DNA of 64,000 nt from Cunninghamella blakesleeana (GCA_017871115.1 JAFCIZ010000006.1:2232001-2296000); one strand, 5' to 3'; counted from the stretch's first letter, positions 11,973-24,594 are shown. Made by a program: numbers and translations. The notes: generated from the sequence alone by a model not told the origin.

Positions 11973-13151
11973 TCATTTACCTTTGTATTTCCAAGTTCAC
12001 CAGTTAAATATTCAGTTAATAACTGTAATTTTAAATCAATATCACTATTTTCTGTTCCAACATTTAAACCAGATAATATAGCCACATATTTATCTAAGAT
12101 TAAAAAGAATAAGAAAAAAATCAATAATTATTAAATAAACAAGTGTACATATATAATTAGATTACCATTTTCTGATGATTGATCTTTAACTGAAAAAGCG
12201 GACTGAGGAGGAATGCCAGGATAGCATATATCTAATACTTCAAAAGCTCCAGAAGTAGTTTCTTTACCCAATATACCAACCACCATACCAGATACCAAAT
12301 ATTCTTTTAATAATCGACTTCCAGTTAATTCTACACGCCCCGATTCATCTTCTAAAGAAATTTTACATGAATCTGCTACCTTATATTTGTCAGGCATTGT
12401 TGGTGCTACAATTGAGCTCTAACAATAATATATAAAAGTAATGATAAAAATAGTTTAAAAAGGGTTTAAAATTTTTTTATGTCAAAATCAAATAATGCAA
12501 TTTTATATGCCTTTGTATATGTAAGTATACATTTATTATAATTATAATTATTATTTTTACCTCTTCGCTAAGATCTTGTATTACATTAGGCTTTAAAGGC
12601 ATTTCCATATAAACGGTACCAATAATATAACATATTTCATCCAATTGAACTTCTAAGGTTTTAGATATATACTGTGGTTTCTCTATTATATATATTATTA
12701 TTATTATTATTATTGTTATTATTATTATTACTGTTGTTGTTGTTGCTATCGTTATCATTATTATTGTTATTATACTTGTTCATTTATGTATATGTAAGAG
12801 ACAGTATTTTTTTTTACCTGGTAAAGTCTCCCAACGTTCTTTTGCGTATTGTTGAATAATAGGTCTAAGGTGAATTAATCGTACAAAATAAAGACTAGCA
12901 AATTGTTTTTGATAGTTTAAGTCTTTAATAATTAGTTCTTCCTTTAAATTAGTTAACTCATCAAAAGTAGAAGTTGATCGATCTATTGTCGTAAAAGTTT
13001 TCTGTATATCAGGTATTGTACAAAGTTCACTTTTTTTATAAAAGTAAAGAGAAAAAAGAAAAAAAAAAAGGTTCGGCTAATTATAAATATATATATATAT
13101 AATCTAATTAATATTACAATTATTTACACACTATTTCTACCTGTCACTCAT
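10731..13151 (-). CDS. POL31: DNA polymerase delta small subunit (Pol31/POLD2/Cdc1)
   Basis: Ten exons on the minus strand: 13141..13151, 12818..13029, 12561..12682, 12166..12418, 11981..12093, 11788..11877, 11444..11679, 11250..11377, 11020..11121, 10731..10927 (487 aa; human POLD2 is 469). Family signatures in order: SLYFVRLIHLRPIIQQYA, then CYIIGTVYMEMPLKPNV, then LEDESGRVEL in the OB fold, then VAILSGLNVG, VILAGNSLAPP, DVDIMPGRNDPVGIHLPQQP, GTSGQNIDDIYKY and MAPSAPDTLWCHPF. The last motifs belong to the calcineurin-like phosphodiesterase fold that is inactive in B-subunits. The protein bridges the catalytic subunit and Pol32/POLD3 in replicative polymerase delta, and in polymerase zeta. 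The 11-nt first exon (four residues) is the only weak junction, because its acceptor lies after an A-run. Confidence 0.93.
12673..12775. repeat. ATT/GTT microsatellite in a POL31 intron
   Basis: An interrupted (ATT)n/(GTT)n tract that fills most of intron 2 of the polymerase subunit gene. It creates spurious Leu- or Ile-repeat reading frames on both strands. Confidence 0.8.
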
Positions 13152-14243
13152 ATTTGTAAGATATATATTTATATATTTGTATAAATAATTCTAAAAGTTG
13201 AACAAAAATAAAAATTAAAAAGAAACGCGAAAAATAAAAATATTTTTTTACTTAAAAAAGTCGTGATTTTTCAAATTCCGCGAATCCTGAACATATAACT
13301 CTTTTATATTTTATTTTTATTTAAAAAATAAAAGAAAGAATGATGTAAATCCACTGAAGTTACATTGTTGAGTGCTATTAATATATGTATGTATATATAT
13401 TAAATAAATAACATTTTATTTTTATGCATGCCTTGCTTTTTTTTTTTTTTAAAAAAAAAAAGTAACTTTGAATTATTAGATATACTCTATCTATTAACAA
13501 ATTAGTATTAACTAAAAAATTATACAGACAATACAGAGAGAGAAAGATGTCTACGTATATGTATACATATCGTTTATTTATTCTTGGTATATCATATAGC
13601 TTAAAATCAGTCACTCTAATATATTTATCTTTTTTTTTCTATTTATTCCCCAACTTTATGATATTTCGTGGCAACATAATTTTTCCTATGAATTTATTGA
13701 ACTTTACATTTTAGTATAAATACTTATTGTATATCTGTAATAACAATAGTAGTAATGATATTAAGAATATTTTTATAATTATTTTATCTTATTCAATTAT
13801 TTATATATATGCCAATTTTTAGAAACGTTTACCATTTATAAAAATAGAGATAAAGTTGGTTTTGTTATATATACTAAATTTTTAAATAAAAAAAAAGAAA
13901 AGAAAGGCAGCTCTAATATTAACCAATTAATTACAAACTTTAATACTGTTTATATGATTATTTAGTTATAGAATTTTTCGATACTGTTATGTTTGGAAGA
14001 ATTATTTATCATATTATATAGATGGATTCAAATTTCATTATTTAAAACTGTCAAAGATTGAGCATCAAGAGGTCAATTATATCCAATATATTAAAAGGAT
14101 TTGTATATATACATTTATATATATAATTGAATAAAAATATTTTTTAATTCCTAACTCTATTGCTATTGACTATGTTGCTGATCTATATTGTTGTTTATGC
14201 TCATTTTAATATGCATAATTCATTAAACGTGACAAAATGATAA

Positions 14244-14291
<48 letters not shown>

Positions 14292-15178
14292 ACAAAATCT
14301 AAAAACAATGAAATCTAAGGGAAAAAAAAAAAAAATAGTAATAAGAATAAAAAATTAAAGCGATAAAATGATATATTATTAATAATGAAAGAGAATAAAG
14401 GTGGAAACAAAGAATAAAAGCTTCTGTTCTTGTAAAATTTCTAACTGTATTTAAACCCCGCCTTGAGTAGCTGCAAACATTAAAATAAAACTTTATTTTG
14501 TACATTATATATAAGTGTGTATATTATTTCTTATATTGAAATAAATACATAAATGGAATACTAACAATAATTATAAACATTATCGGATATCTTATAAAAA
14601 AGGAAAAAAAAGGGATTGATATTTAATATAATAAAAACATGTTTTAATATTTGTACGTATACCGTTGAACATATCCTAGATTTTTTTACGTAAAAAAATA
14701 TATATACAAATATATTGTATTTATATTAAGAGCGGCATGAGAAAAAAATTCTTGTTTCTTTAGTATAATTTTATTTGTATTTGTGATCAAGACTAAAAAC
14801 AAATACATAAACAATTCTAGACTTCATAATAATAATAAATTAATTTTTATATAAAACTGTAAAAAAAGTGATTTAATAAATAAATATTAAGTATAAAAGT
14901 AAGAGTACAAATTGATCACAAAAGTAATGGAAAAAAAAAATACAACAGAAAAGAAAAAACTAATAATAATAATAAAATTCAGAGGGAAGTGAACGGGGTA
15001 TACATACCATTTCATATAATAAAAATAAAGAATGATGTGAGTAAAATAAGTAAATAAATAAATAATAGTATTTATATTAAATATAAAGAAAAAAAAAGAT
15101 AGAAAGTATGTATGTATATATATATAAGTTGTATTAAATTTTCTCTTTCATTCATTCTTTCATTCATTCTTTCACCAT
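13152..15178. other. 2-kb intergenic region
   Basis: 5' flank of POL31 and 3' flank of the antiporter gene. Contains T12/A11 facing homopolymers (13438-13461) and an (AT)n run at 14244-14289. Short frames at 13378-13614 and 14299-14505 (minus) have no motif, no splice support and consist of Tyr/Phe/Ile from AT-rich DNA. I see no gene here. Confidence 0.5.
14244..14289. repeat. (AT)n microsatellite
   Basis: Uninterrupted AT dinucleotide run of about 46 bases. Confidence 0.9.
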
Positions 15179-18100
15179 TTATTTTTCTTTTTCTTCAATA
15201 TCATCTTCAGCTTGCTTCTTTTTTTGAATATTCTTTTCCAAAGATATAATAGCGGATTGAACATCTTGTTTCCATCGAGGATTATCCTTTGATTTTACAA
15301 CTGTAATTGGATCAAATTGACCTTGACTATCCTCTATAATAATATGATCTGTTTCATCCCACACATTCACTTCATCGGAGGTACTTAGGAATTCTTGTGA
15401 AAGATGTCTTTGTGGAGGTTGATGTTGATGATCAAACAAGTGTTTTAATCCTTTAGCTTTATCTCCCTCTTCTTTTTCATGAGATTGAGTTGGTTGTGGC
15501 GATGTGTCTAAAACATTGACTGTTGCAGACGTTATGTCCGTTCCTTCCATATCTTTATTTGCTTTATGATGATGAGGTGCATGTTTATTAAACCAATTTT
15601 TAAAGCTAGAAGCGCTGATTTCATTTTTTTCTATATTAGCACTATCAGAATGACGATGTCTAGATGATGATGGTGTAGATGTAGTTGTCATACGAGGATT
15701 CACAGGTTCTAAAAATCGAATGCTTTGAGATTCATGTGCAGCAGTGGTAGGTACAGTAGTAGGTGTAGAATGTCCTTCTTCTTCATCTTCACCTCCAGGT
15801 AAGAAATCTTCTTCAGCTAAATCGTCATCATCTTCTGCAGTAGTTTGTTGACTTGTAGAAGGAGACGATTGTGACCCATTTTCATAAATATTAGGAGCGG
15901 AGTGAGCATGCATAGGAATGACTTCGTGTAATGGGGATGATGCATCCTTATGGTCAAATCGTTCTTGTTGAATAGTATTCATTAATGTATTACGTTGCAA
16001 TTCCGTCATGGTATCTTGATAACTATGTCGACTACGTCTATCATCTTCTTTATAATCCTTATCATTACTACTACCGTTATTTTTAAATCTTCCCCCTAAT
16101 TGTTGACCAAATTGAATCTTGGGTAACCTTAATACTTGATTACTACCAGTACTTGTAATGGATAAGGTACGAGTTCGAATTCGTTTACCAATCTTGAAAA
16201 GAGGGATGGTTGTCCCATGAACTAAAGTGGATGCCAATACAATAAATAATACAACAGGTGATATTAAATCCAAAGCAACAGGGTGAGGTTTACCATCATA
16301 AACGTGTTCTAATTGTTCTTTGGCAATAATGGATAAAAAGACTGCACCCACACCTATTCAAATGCAATCATATATAAATAAATATAAAGAGAAATAGACC
16401 TTTAATAAATAAAAAATAATATATATATATATATATATATATATTATTTTTTATTTTATTGTTATAATTATTATTGGACTTACCCATAGGACCAAAATGA
16501 CCAGTAAAGAGAGCTTCACGATAAGTTCTGATTGCAGGAAAAACGGGTTTTAATGCAAGTACAATTGGTAATCGACGAAAGAATAAAATTAATACAGCGA
16601 TGACAACTAATCTCCAAGGAGTAAGCCCAATTGCAGTATTACCAAATTCAGACCATGGCTATAAACAAATACAATCATAATAAAAACATGTATGAGCAAT
16701 GAATCAGTCAACTATTTTTTTTTTTTTTTTTTTTTTTTTAATATTATTATTTATATAAAAAAAGTAAAGATAAAGGGGAAGAGATAGAGAAAATGACTTA
16801 CAATAATTGCACCAATATAAACAAATACAGCTAAATTTAACATCATATCAATTACATCTTGAAAATGAGCTTCTTCTGTTTCTTTTCTAAACCACTCATC
16901 CCAAGAAAATGCATTACCAGCTATAAAACATGCTAACACATCATCACTACCAGAAAACCCAGTCATACTTAATAAAAATAGCTATATAAATATAAAAGTA
17001 TATATATATATATATGAATGAATATATACGTACGTTTCCTATTATATATATTATTGTTTTTGTTATTATTATTTATATATTTTTTTTTATTTACAGCAAG
17101 AGCAATACCGAAAGACAAGAAGGATGGTTTATCAATTAGGTGTCTATAAAAGGAAAAATCGTACCACATGAGATGATTTATACCAAATGCTATTATTATT
17201 ATTTTCTCTCATTTGTTGTCAAATATAAAAAAAAAAAAAATACTTACTTTTTCTCAGACCATTGTAACACTTTACATGCAACCCATCCGACAACAGCACC
17301 AATAATACAAGAAAGAATAATTTGAAACAAACAAGTGATATAAATCCATTTTCCAATAGCCGTACCCACTGAATCTTCATTAATTAAGAAAAGAGCCAAG
17401 AATAAAAAAGGAAATCCCATCCCATCATTTGCTCCACTAAAATAATAGAAATAAAAGAATAAATATAAAAATCCCATCTCCAATTAGAAAACAGATCTTC
17501 TTCATACATATTATTTTATATATATTGAATTGCATTGTACTTTTTTATTTATTTTTTACCTTTCAGCTGATAATAAATTTCTAATATGAGCAGGAACGTG
17601 TTTTTCAGCAAATCTTCCTTTTACAACAGAGTTGGCTAAAATCTAAGATCAAATAAAATAATAATAAAAAGGGAGAACGAAAGCGAGATCATCTTTTTAG
17701 CTTATTCCATTCAAACTTTCTAAATAGTAATAATAATAATAATAAAATAAAAAATAAAAAAACAGCTTACTGGATCAGTAGGGCAAACACAGGCAGCAAT
17801 TACTAAAGCGTGTAACTATAAATAATAAAATAACAATAATTAAAGATCAAATTAATATCATATGAAAATAGATTAATACCTGTATATATACATATACGTA
17901 TATATATTGATGATATCATTATGACAAGGACGATGATTATTACGTACATAGTCAAGAGGAGGAATTAAGGCCCAAATGAATAAACCACTAACTAACCACA
18001 TGAAAATCATAACAGGAAGTAATAGCATAAACATACTACGCCATTCCTTTTTCAAATAATGCCTGATATAAATAAATACACAAGGAAAAAAAAAAAGGTT

Positions 18101-18665
18101 TTTGGTATATTGGTTAGTTCAAAAATATAAAACAAACTTTAACAAACTTTATCATTTCTTTTTTTTTTTTTTTTTGGAAAATAGAAAATAAATAAAAAGA
18201 TCATACTTTGGTAATTCAATCCCAACAGCCATTACCTATTAAAAATAAAATCGACGTATATTTTTAGTAAATGATCTATTATCTTTATTTTATTTTTTTA
18301 TCTTTTGCATATATATATATTAACATACTTGAATAGCAATAACGCATCTAGTAAGTTCTTTTGTAATTGTATCATGATTTTCCCAACTATAGGGATCAAA
18401 TCCACCAGATACCAATGGCCCCGCTATAATTCCAACGAATAGTGCTACAACTATTAATAGTATCATATTATATATTAAATACAAATAGTAACAATAACAG
18501 GTTATTTAGATTTTTTTTTTTTAAAAATAGATGGTTATATAGATGATTATATAGATGTTTATATAGATGATATATATATATATATATATATATTTCCCTT
18601 TATCCCTTTTTTCTTGTTCCCCTAAAATATTTTCTACATATACTTTCCCGCCATCTTTTTTTTTC

Positions 18666-18696
<31 letters not shown>

Positions 18697-18880
18697 TTCT
18701 TTGTATTTGTTTTTTCCATTTTTAAAAGCAAACATATAGATAAAACTTACAAGCTTCTGAAAGAAATAAACGTTCTTTAATAAACATAGATACATAGCCA
18801 TAAAATAAAATCACCCCACTTAATATGGCAATGCCTATTGTAAATGCTGAAAATTCACCAGGAATTACTTTTACTGTCAT
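15179..18880 (-). CDS. NHA1: Na+/H+ (alkali cation) antiporter, NHA1/SOD2 type
   Basis: Eleven exons: 18751..18880, 18329..18450, 18207..18235, 17948..18062, 17771..17815, 17560..17642, 17248..17436, 17095..17143, 16802..16981, 16484..16658, 15179..16353 (763 aa). The first about 435 residues are the multi-TM CPA1 transport domain. It holds AGPLVSGGFDPY, the ion-site PTDP motif (Asp146), SGANDGMGFPFLF (Asp179), TGFSGSDDVLACFIAGNAFSW and FTGHFGPMGVGAVFL, as in yeast Nha1 and S. pombe Sod2. Residues about 435-763 form a hydrophilic tail rich in Ser, Thr, His and acid residues, the usual cytoplasmic regulatory tail. It exports Na+/Li+/K+ in exchange for protons at the plasma membrane. The start is the first in-frame ATG after a stop. 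Exon 1 and its upstream DNA are duplicated at 29358-30484. Confidence 0.9.
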
Positions 18881-19889
18881 TCCATATAAATCAAAGTTGA
18901 AGCTGTTCCGTTGTTACTTAATATATACTTCAGGGAAAAAAAAATAGTGTATATTTAACGTAAAAATAAGAATATTAAAATTGTCTTTTTAATAAGGTAT
19001 AAATCAACTATATAGTTAAATTGTATAAATTAGTATATTAAATGGTGATATATACTATAAATATATAATATATGATAAATGTATATATTAAACTATAGAT
19101 CTATGAAATAAAAGAAAAAGTAGAAGAAAAAGAAAGAGAAGAAGGAAAAGAAAAAAAAAAAAAGTTTTAGTTTAATTTTTTTTTTTTTTCTATCAAAATC
19201 AATTTAAACTCCACTTGCTTTAAACATGTGTCCAGAAATAAAATGTATATTCTTATTATAATACCAATGATGATAATAATACGTTACTTTCATTATAAAG
19301 TGAAAATGAAAACAAGTCTTTATATACTAGGTTGATTATCATTATAATTTATTTGATTTTTGTAAAAATTGTTTAACTCTCCTTTTTTGATGATAAATCA
19401 TATTTTTTCTAAAGAGATCGCTTAATCGGTTTTTATTGGGTTTTAAAATATAATAAAGGGAAAATGACATAACGGAATTAAATATTAAAACTAAAAAAAT
19501 TAATAAACCGCTTTTCGATCATCACATTATAAGTGATTAACATAAAATTGACTTTTTTATACAAATTTAAACAAAACCCAGGATACATAAACAATTAATA
19601 TCATTTTACCAAGAGAAGAAAAATAAAAAATAAAAAAAAAGATTAATATTCCGTTTTAACAACCAATAATAAAATAGGGTTTTTTTTCTTCAAAATGTTC
19701 ATATTTTAGTAAATTCCCAGCGTTTTTATTTTATTTTTAAAAGGAGGAAGAAGATTTTATTTGATATAATGGTCATGATGATGGGTTATATATATATATA
19801 ATATTTTGATATCAGAAAATTATGTTATTTTTTCTTGTTTATTATACCAAGTATGCCTGAAATTCCCTTTTTTAAACTACTCTTTCTAT
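18694..19889. repeat. Direct duplication, copy A (antiporter exon 1 and promoter)
   Basis: The 3' part of intron 1 (as read on +), all of exon 1 and about 1 kb of upstream DNA of the antiporter gene recur in the same orientation at 29358-30484. Exon 1 differs at one silent base. Upstream DNA is mostly alike, with substitutions and indels; about 55 bases near 19198-19255 are missing from copy B. Homology stops at TTTCTATA, where the transposon inverted repeat begins. Confidence 0.9.
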
Positions 19890-19890
19890 A

Positions 19891-19922
19891 CAGTATCCGC
19901 ACCTTGAGACTCAACCAGACTC
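19891..19922 (+). repeat. Left terminal inverted repeat
   Basis: 32 bases starting CAGTATCC, 29 of 32 identical to the reverse complement of 21597-21628. Preceded by TA. Confidence 0.85.
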
Positions 19923-20175
19923 AAAAAAATACCTGGCGGATATTGAAACGTTGTAAGTAGGGTTTTTTTATTAATAAAATACTTGAAAAAATACCTGAAA
20001 AATACCTTGGTATTTCTCCTCTCAGACTCATCTGTGTCTAATTCTTTGAGTCAGACTAATCAAAATCGACGAAATTATTCTTATTAACTTTTATGGGTTG
20101 TTTTTGCATAATGATACAATTTTTTTAATAAAAAAAAAGTATAAATCTAGTTTATTTATTCTTCCTTTTACTTTA

Positions 20176-21339
20176 TATATTTTTTAAACAAATTATCATG
20201 AACGGATCATCAAAACAAGAAAACACTTCCAATAATCAATCTACTAATGATGATAATCAAATATTCGAATGACAATTAATCAAAATGAAGCCATGTTTCG
20301 CAACACGGATATGAATAGAGAAGATATGTCTATTAATAGTCAAAAGATTATTGCTCAACGATTTGAAAACTGTCCTGAAAATACAAGAAAATTATACTTG
20401 CCCAAACAGAAAGAATAGATGGAAAGTGCTTTTTTAAATAAATATCATTATCACCACAATAATAACAGAAGTATATATATATATACTATACTATACTATA
20501 CTATAGGGATGGTGTGCACATAAAAATTACACTGATATTGTTTATGATGAAAAGCTAGCTATTTTTTAACAGATCATTTTTTGAGATGTGGAAGAAAACT
20601 TAAATGAAGATATAACAACTATTTCATTAAGTAAAGAATCCCTACTTGCCTATATTAAAGCAATGGCAAACCTTTATAATATACAACAAAGTGTAAATAG
20701 AAATAGTAACCCTCCCGCTCGTCGCCCATTATTGAGAGCTGTATTAGATAATCTTAATAAAGAAAGAGTAAAATTAAAACGAAAAAATTTTGAAGATAGG
20801 GGTGAAAATACATTAAACGATGGTTACAACGAGGATGAACTTCAAAAGATCAATGCACACTTTACGACAGAAAGAAACAATCTTAATGGTTGCAGGGATT
20901 GCCTCTATTTTTTAATTAGCCATGCAATCCTTTGCAGAAGTCAAACAGCCTTAGCCATAGAGTTTGCCGATTTATTTTGCTTGGAAATAAAAATCAGGGT
21001 TTATCAAATTGTATTGGTTTAGTGGCAACAATTTCCTTTGGTAAAACGAACCAACATGGGAAAATTAAATATGGTTCTTCAATTCAACATAGAAATGTTG
21101 AATTATGTTCAGTTGGTGATTTGACAATGTATTTATTTTCGAGATTTCATTTTGAAAATGGATCTTTCCTAGATTTTAATGAAAGGTCTAATTGGTATGA
21201 AACAAATGTATTCAAAGGTAACGATCTATTTAAAGAGATATCATATAAAACACAGTATAAAATATATACCAAAGTTTTCAAAAAAGTTGGAATACATTCA
21301 GCAAAAATCACTCATTTAAATCGGATACTATTTTCTTAA
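20176..21339 (+). pseudogene. Ndc10-like (Crypton tyrosine recombinase-related) protein, broken
   Basis: A coding remnant inside the TIR element. 20176-20420 shows a start and Asn/Gln-rich reading frame with stops and a frame change. 20588..21022 gives SLSKESLLAYIKAMANLYN, then RPLLRAVLDNLNKERVKLKR, a DGYNEDEL segment, and SHAILCRSQTALAIEFADLF. After a frameshift near 20985 the next frame (to 21339) gives SFGKTNQHGKIKYGSSIQHR and VELCSVGDLTMYLFSRFHF, then NWYETNVFKG. This order (SAM-like N-part, LLRS, GKTNQxGRxxYG, RHkdv-CpvgAlAmYLFyRfh, WY-KG) is that of the Ndc10-domain proteins expanded in Mucorales, derived from Crypton tyrosine recombinases. The frame ends soon after the ITHLNR segment, before the final catalytic part. 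Several stops and at least one frameshift make it non-functional. Confidence 0.7.
20480..20507. repeat. (TA)n-(CTATA)n microsatellite in transposon
   Basis: A short TA run followed by about four CTATA units within the element. Confidence 0.8.
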
Positions 21340-21596
21340 TCTACATTGATACTCGCAATTACATTGTTTATATTTATATTATTATTATCTTATTACTTTT
21401 ATAATTATTGACGCAATACTATATGATATGTTTGTGTTTGCATTATTGAATTTTATTACTACTAATCCAAAATAATGCCAATGCCTAAAAGTTTTTAAAA
21501 TCCGAGTTCTCTGTTTTAAAATTCCGATTTTGATTTTTTATTAGAAAAAAAATACCTGGGTGAATTTCCTCCTGCGCATAGACTTATCCTTTTTGT
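21340..21596. other. 3' non-coding part of the transposon
   Basis: AT-rich, no frame; carries an AATACCTGGGTG motif at about 21550 that echoes AATACCTGGCGG near 19928 next to the left TIR but in direct orientation. Confidence 0.5.
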
Positions 21597-21628
21597 GGGT
21601 CTGGTTGAGTCTCAAGGTGCAGGTACTG
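21597..21628 (-). repeat. Right terminal inverted repeat
   Basis: Reverse complement of the left TIR with three mismatches, ending GTACTG and followed by TA. Confidence 0.85.
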
Positions 21629-21895
21629 TATTATATTTCATCCCTATTGGGAATAACCTGAAATGCAATTCAGAAAATATAGCATGAACCCCTGATAAGC
21701 AATGTAATTATTATGTCTTTCTTTTGCCTAAGCCAATTCATTGAGTGCGAAGATCTTCATTATTACAGTTATAGTTAGTGTAACAAAGTTAGAATATTTA
21801 GTGTATTTTTCTTTTTTTTTTCTTTTTTTTCTGCTTTCTTTTCTTCTTTTTCTTTTTATATTTATATATGTTTATATGTTACGAAATTGGATAAA

Positions 21896-24054
21896 ATGCT
21901 TCATCAAAATGTAATATTAATACTTTTATTTTATACGCTTCAAATTAATTCACAAATACCAGAAGACGTATCAGCAAGCAGAGGTATTATTATTATTTTG
22001 AAAGAGATAAAATAAAACAAAACAGCTGTATTAAACTTCTTAAAACTCATTCAATTTTTATATTAATTGTTTAGCTTGTGCCCTTATTAAATCAACTATA
22101 TATTGTTTTGGCGGTCATACATCTTCAGATATAGATGGAGTATTAACAGTTAATAATAATGCTTATTATTTAAATTTGGAACAATACAACGATTTTACAA
22201 CTTTTGATAGAAGAAACATCACATGGCAGACAGGTCCTATAAATTTAGCAAATGATTCAACTATATTAGAACAGCGCACTTTTGCTGCCTCAGTACCTAT
22301 ATATTATGATAATAGTTATTTAGTATACGGTGGTATATATCGTTATCAATTGAATAATATATTAAAATAAAGAAAAACAAAAGAAATAAAGATTCACCAT
22401 TTATCTTTTTTTTTAATTTTTTATTGTGAACCATATATAGGCGCGTCTGATAGTGGAAGCGCTGAAACACTTCCTCTAAAATTTCCTTTTATTAATTATC
22501 AAACAGCAAATAATCAATGGAGATCTTTATCGCTATCAGCAACTAATAATTATACGTAATATACATAATATATATCTATATAGTAATAGATGATGATGTA
22601 CTTACTTTTAGCTTCTATTTAGCAATCGTGGGTCAATGGTAAATCTTGGAAATGATACGATTTTTATTTGGGGAGGTTTAGCTCAATCTACATCAAACGT
22701 TTCACAGAATTTTGTGCATTTTTATGATTATAAAAGTGCCGCATGGGGGCTATCTATATATAGTGATTTACCAATGAGAAGTGAGCACACTGCTACGCTA
22801 GGAGGCGATAATATGATTTATGTTTTGGGTGGTAGTATGTTTAACAGTCAATATCCTTATCATACCTATTGTGATTTTAATTCTATATTAAAATTTGATA
22901 CTACATCTTTAACTTGGTCCGAAATAACTGCTAATGGCGATGTACCTAATCCTAGATCTTTCCATTCAACTACACATAGTAAACTAATTTTATTTAACTT
23001 TTTATTTACTATTTTGTTTTATTAATTTCTATTTTTTTTTTTTTTTTTTACATATATAGTACCAAATACAAATTTTTTAATTATATATGGAGGTAATAAA
23101 AGAATGCCAACATATAATGGTAAGTAACCAAATGATATATACTTTTTTTTTAAAAAAAAAAAAGAAAAAAACAATCTCAGTTTTACTTTTAAAATAGATT
23201 TGTCAGATAGTTTATGTTATACATATGATTATGAAAAAAATGTTTTCAAAACAGTAAATATACCTCCAAGATCAGATAATCAATCAATAACACGATTTGG
23301 TCATTTTGGTAATTGTCATATATTCTCCAACGCTGCATAAAATATAAATATATTCATGTATTTTTTTTTTTTTTTGAAATAGCAACCGTTTATGCAAATA
23401 AATATCTTGTACTTGCATTTGGGTATGCATCTATCAATGATCCTGGAGATACCTTAAATGTATTGAATATAGCTGATACAAGCAATGTTAATTGGATAAT
23501 TAGTACACCCAAAAAAAATTTAGATCCAAGTACCATTGCAGCTATAGCTGTACCTATTTCTATGGTAGCGCTGGTAAATGATGAAAAGAGAAATGATAAA
23601 AAAAATATCACCTATTCCCTAAATAAATAAATGTATGAATTCATGTAAAAAAAAAAAATAGGGGTCAATAATTGGATATTTAGCTTACCGAAGACATAAA
23701 GCCCGTAAATTGAAATCTAGAAACCAACTTGTTTTAGAAGATCCAAGAAACAACCTAGAAACTCAACAATATTTTAATGCAGTAAAAACTCCAAGTGTAA
23801 CTAATGAAGCCATTAAACCTTCAGTTCACTCTGTGATAAAACCAACTGAAGATACAGCAGCACATAAAAATTATTCTTTTATAGATACTAGTGTAACAGG
23901 TACTGAAAATCTTATCCATACAACGACTGAAAAAACATCTGTTTCACAAGATCCCACAGATGAAACTATGGCTGTATTAACTACTTCCATTACTCAAAAT
24001 TCATCTAATGATACCACTATAAGAACAGCTTCTACTCGTCCAATTACTTTATAA
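21896..24054 (+). CDS. Secreted, membrane-anchored kelch-repeat protein (paralogue 1)
   Basis: Eight exons: 21896..21983, 22075..22332, 22441..22555, 22623..22978, 23060..23119, 23198..23308, 23383..23573, 23662..24054 (523 aa). A hydrophobic signal peptide opens the protein (VILILLFYTLQINSQ). Kelch beta-propeller blades follow, marked by the Gly-Gly pairs in IYCFGGH, YLVYGG, DTIFIWGG, MIYVLGG and FLIIYGG, and by an NPRSFHSTT segment before the last blade. One TM helix (IAAIAVPISMVALGSIIGYL) is then followed by a basic stop-transfer (RRHKARKLKSR) and a Ser/Thr-rich cytosolic tail of about 110 residues. Kelch/galactose-oxidase-type propellers bind proteins or sugars; no Cu-radical catalytic motif is evident. 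It is tail-to-tail with a close paralogue at 24595-26649. Function is inferred only as a cell-surface propeller protein. Confidence 0.82.
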
Positions 24055-24594
24055 TTTATAAATGCCTTCATCATTTTTCTTACCACCTTAATTCGAATAT
24101 TATTTTCATTATATTATTTTTACCAATTATTATTTTCATTGATTAATTTTTACAAAATATTTATAATTTGCTTTAATTAAGTTGTTAATATTTTTATTTT
24201 ATCACTATCATTATTATTAAAAAAATAAAAAATAAAAAATAAAATAGTATATATAATTTAAGTGGTTTTTAGAATCATTTTTACCTTGTAATAAAATTTG
24301 ATATCAAATGATTTATAATTGTGAGAGATATATCGAAATATGAAGTTATATCAACAAATATACCTAATGATTTTATGAAATTTTATATAAATATTGAGAA
24401 TTATTAGAGTAATGACAAGCAAATACTTTATATAATTGATTTATTTTTTGGAGAGATGTTAAAGTAGAAATTCTACCAGCAAAAAAACAAAAAATAATAA
24501 AAAAAAGAAAGGTTGATCACAAATTGGATTTAGTTACATTGGTATTATATTTTATTAACATATTTAACCTATAATTCTAGATCCATTTTATCAA
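24055..24594. other. Convergent intergenic region between kelch paralogues
   Basis: 3' flanks of both kelch genes; AT-rich with several AATAAA-like sites and no gene. Being palindromically arranged, it is the axis of the inverted pair. Confidence 0.5.

Larger units (their letters stand above)
19891..21628. mobile_element. Degenerate DNA transposon with TIRs and Ndc10/Crypton-type ORF relic
   Basis: Two ends form inverted repeats: the left begins CAGTATCCGCACCTTGAGAC and the right, read on the other strand, begins CAGTACCTGCACCTTGAGAC. They match at 29 of 32 positions. TA flanks both ends (19889-19890, 21629-21630), as expected of a TA target-site duplication. The inside holds a broken gene whose protein resembles Ndc10/DUF3504 tyrosine-recombinase-derived proteins (next entry), not a DDE transposase. 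Cryptons normally lack TIRs, so this is either a chimera, a captured gene, or a less usual TIR-bearing group. It is 1738 bp and clearly inactive. The same locus without the element is seen in the duplicated copy at about 30484. Confidence 0.72.

Noticed and set aside
12477..12859. Ile- and Leu-repeat frames on both strands
   Set aside because: They arise from an ATT/GTT microsatellite in a POL31 intron; only the part 12561-12682 (-) is a real exon.
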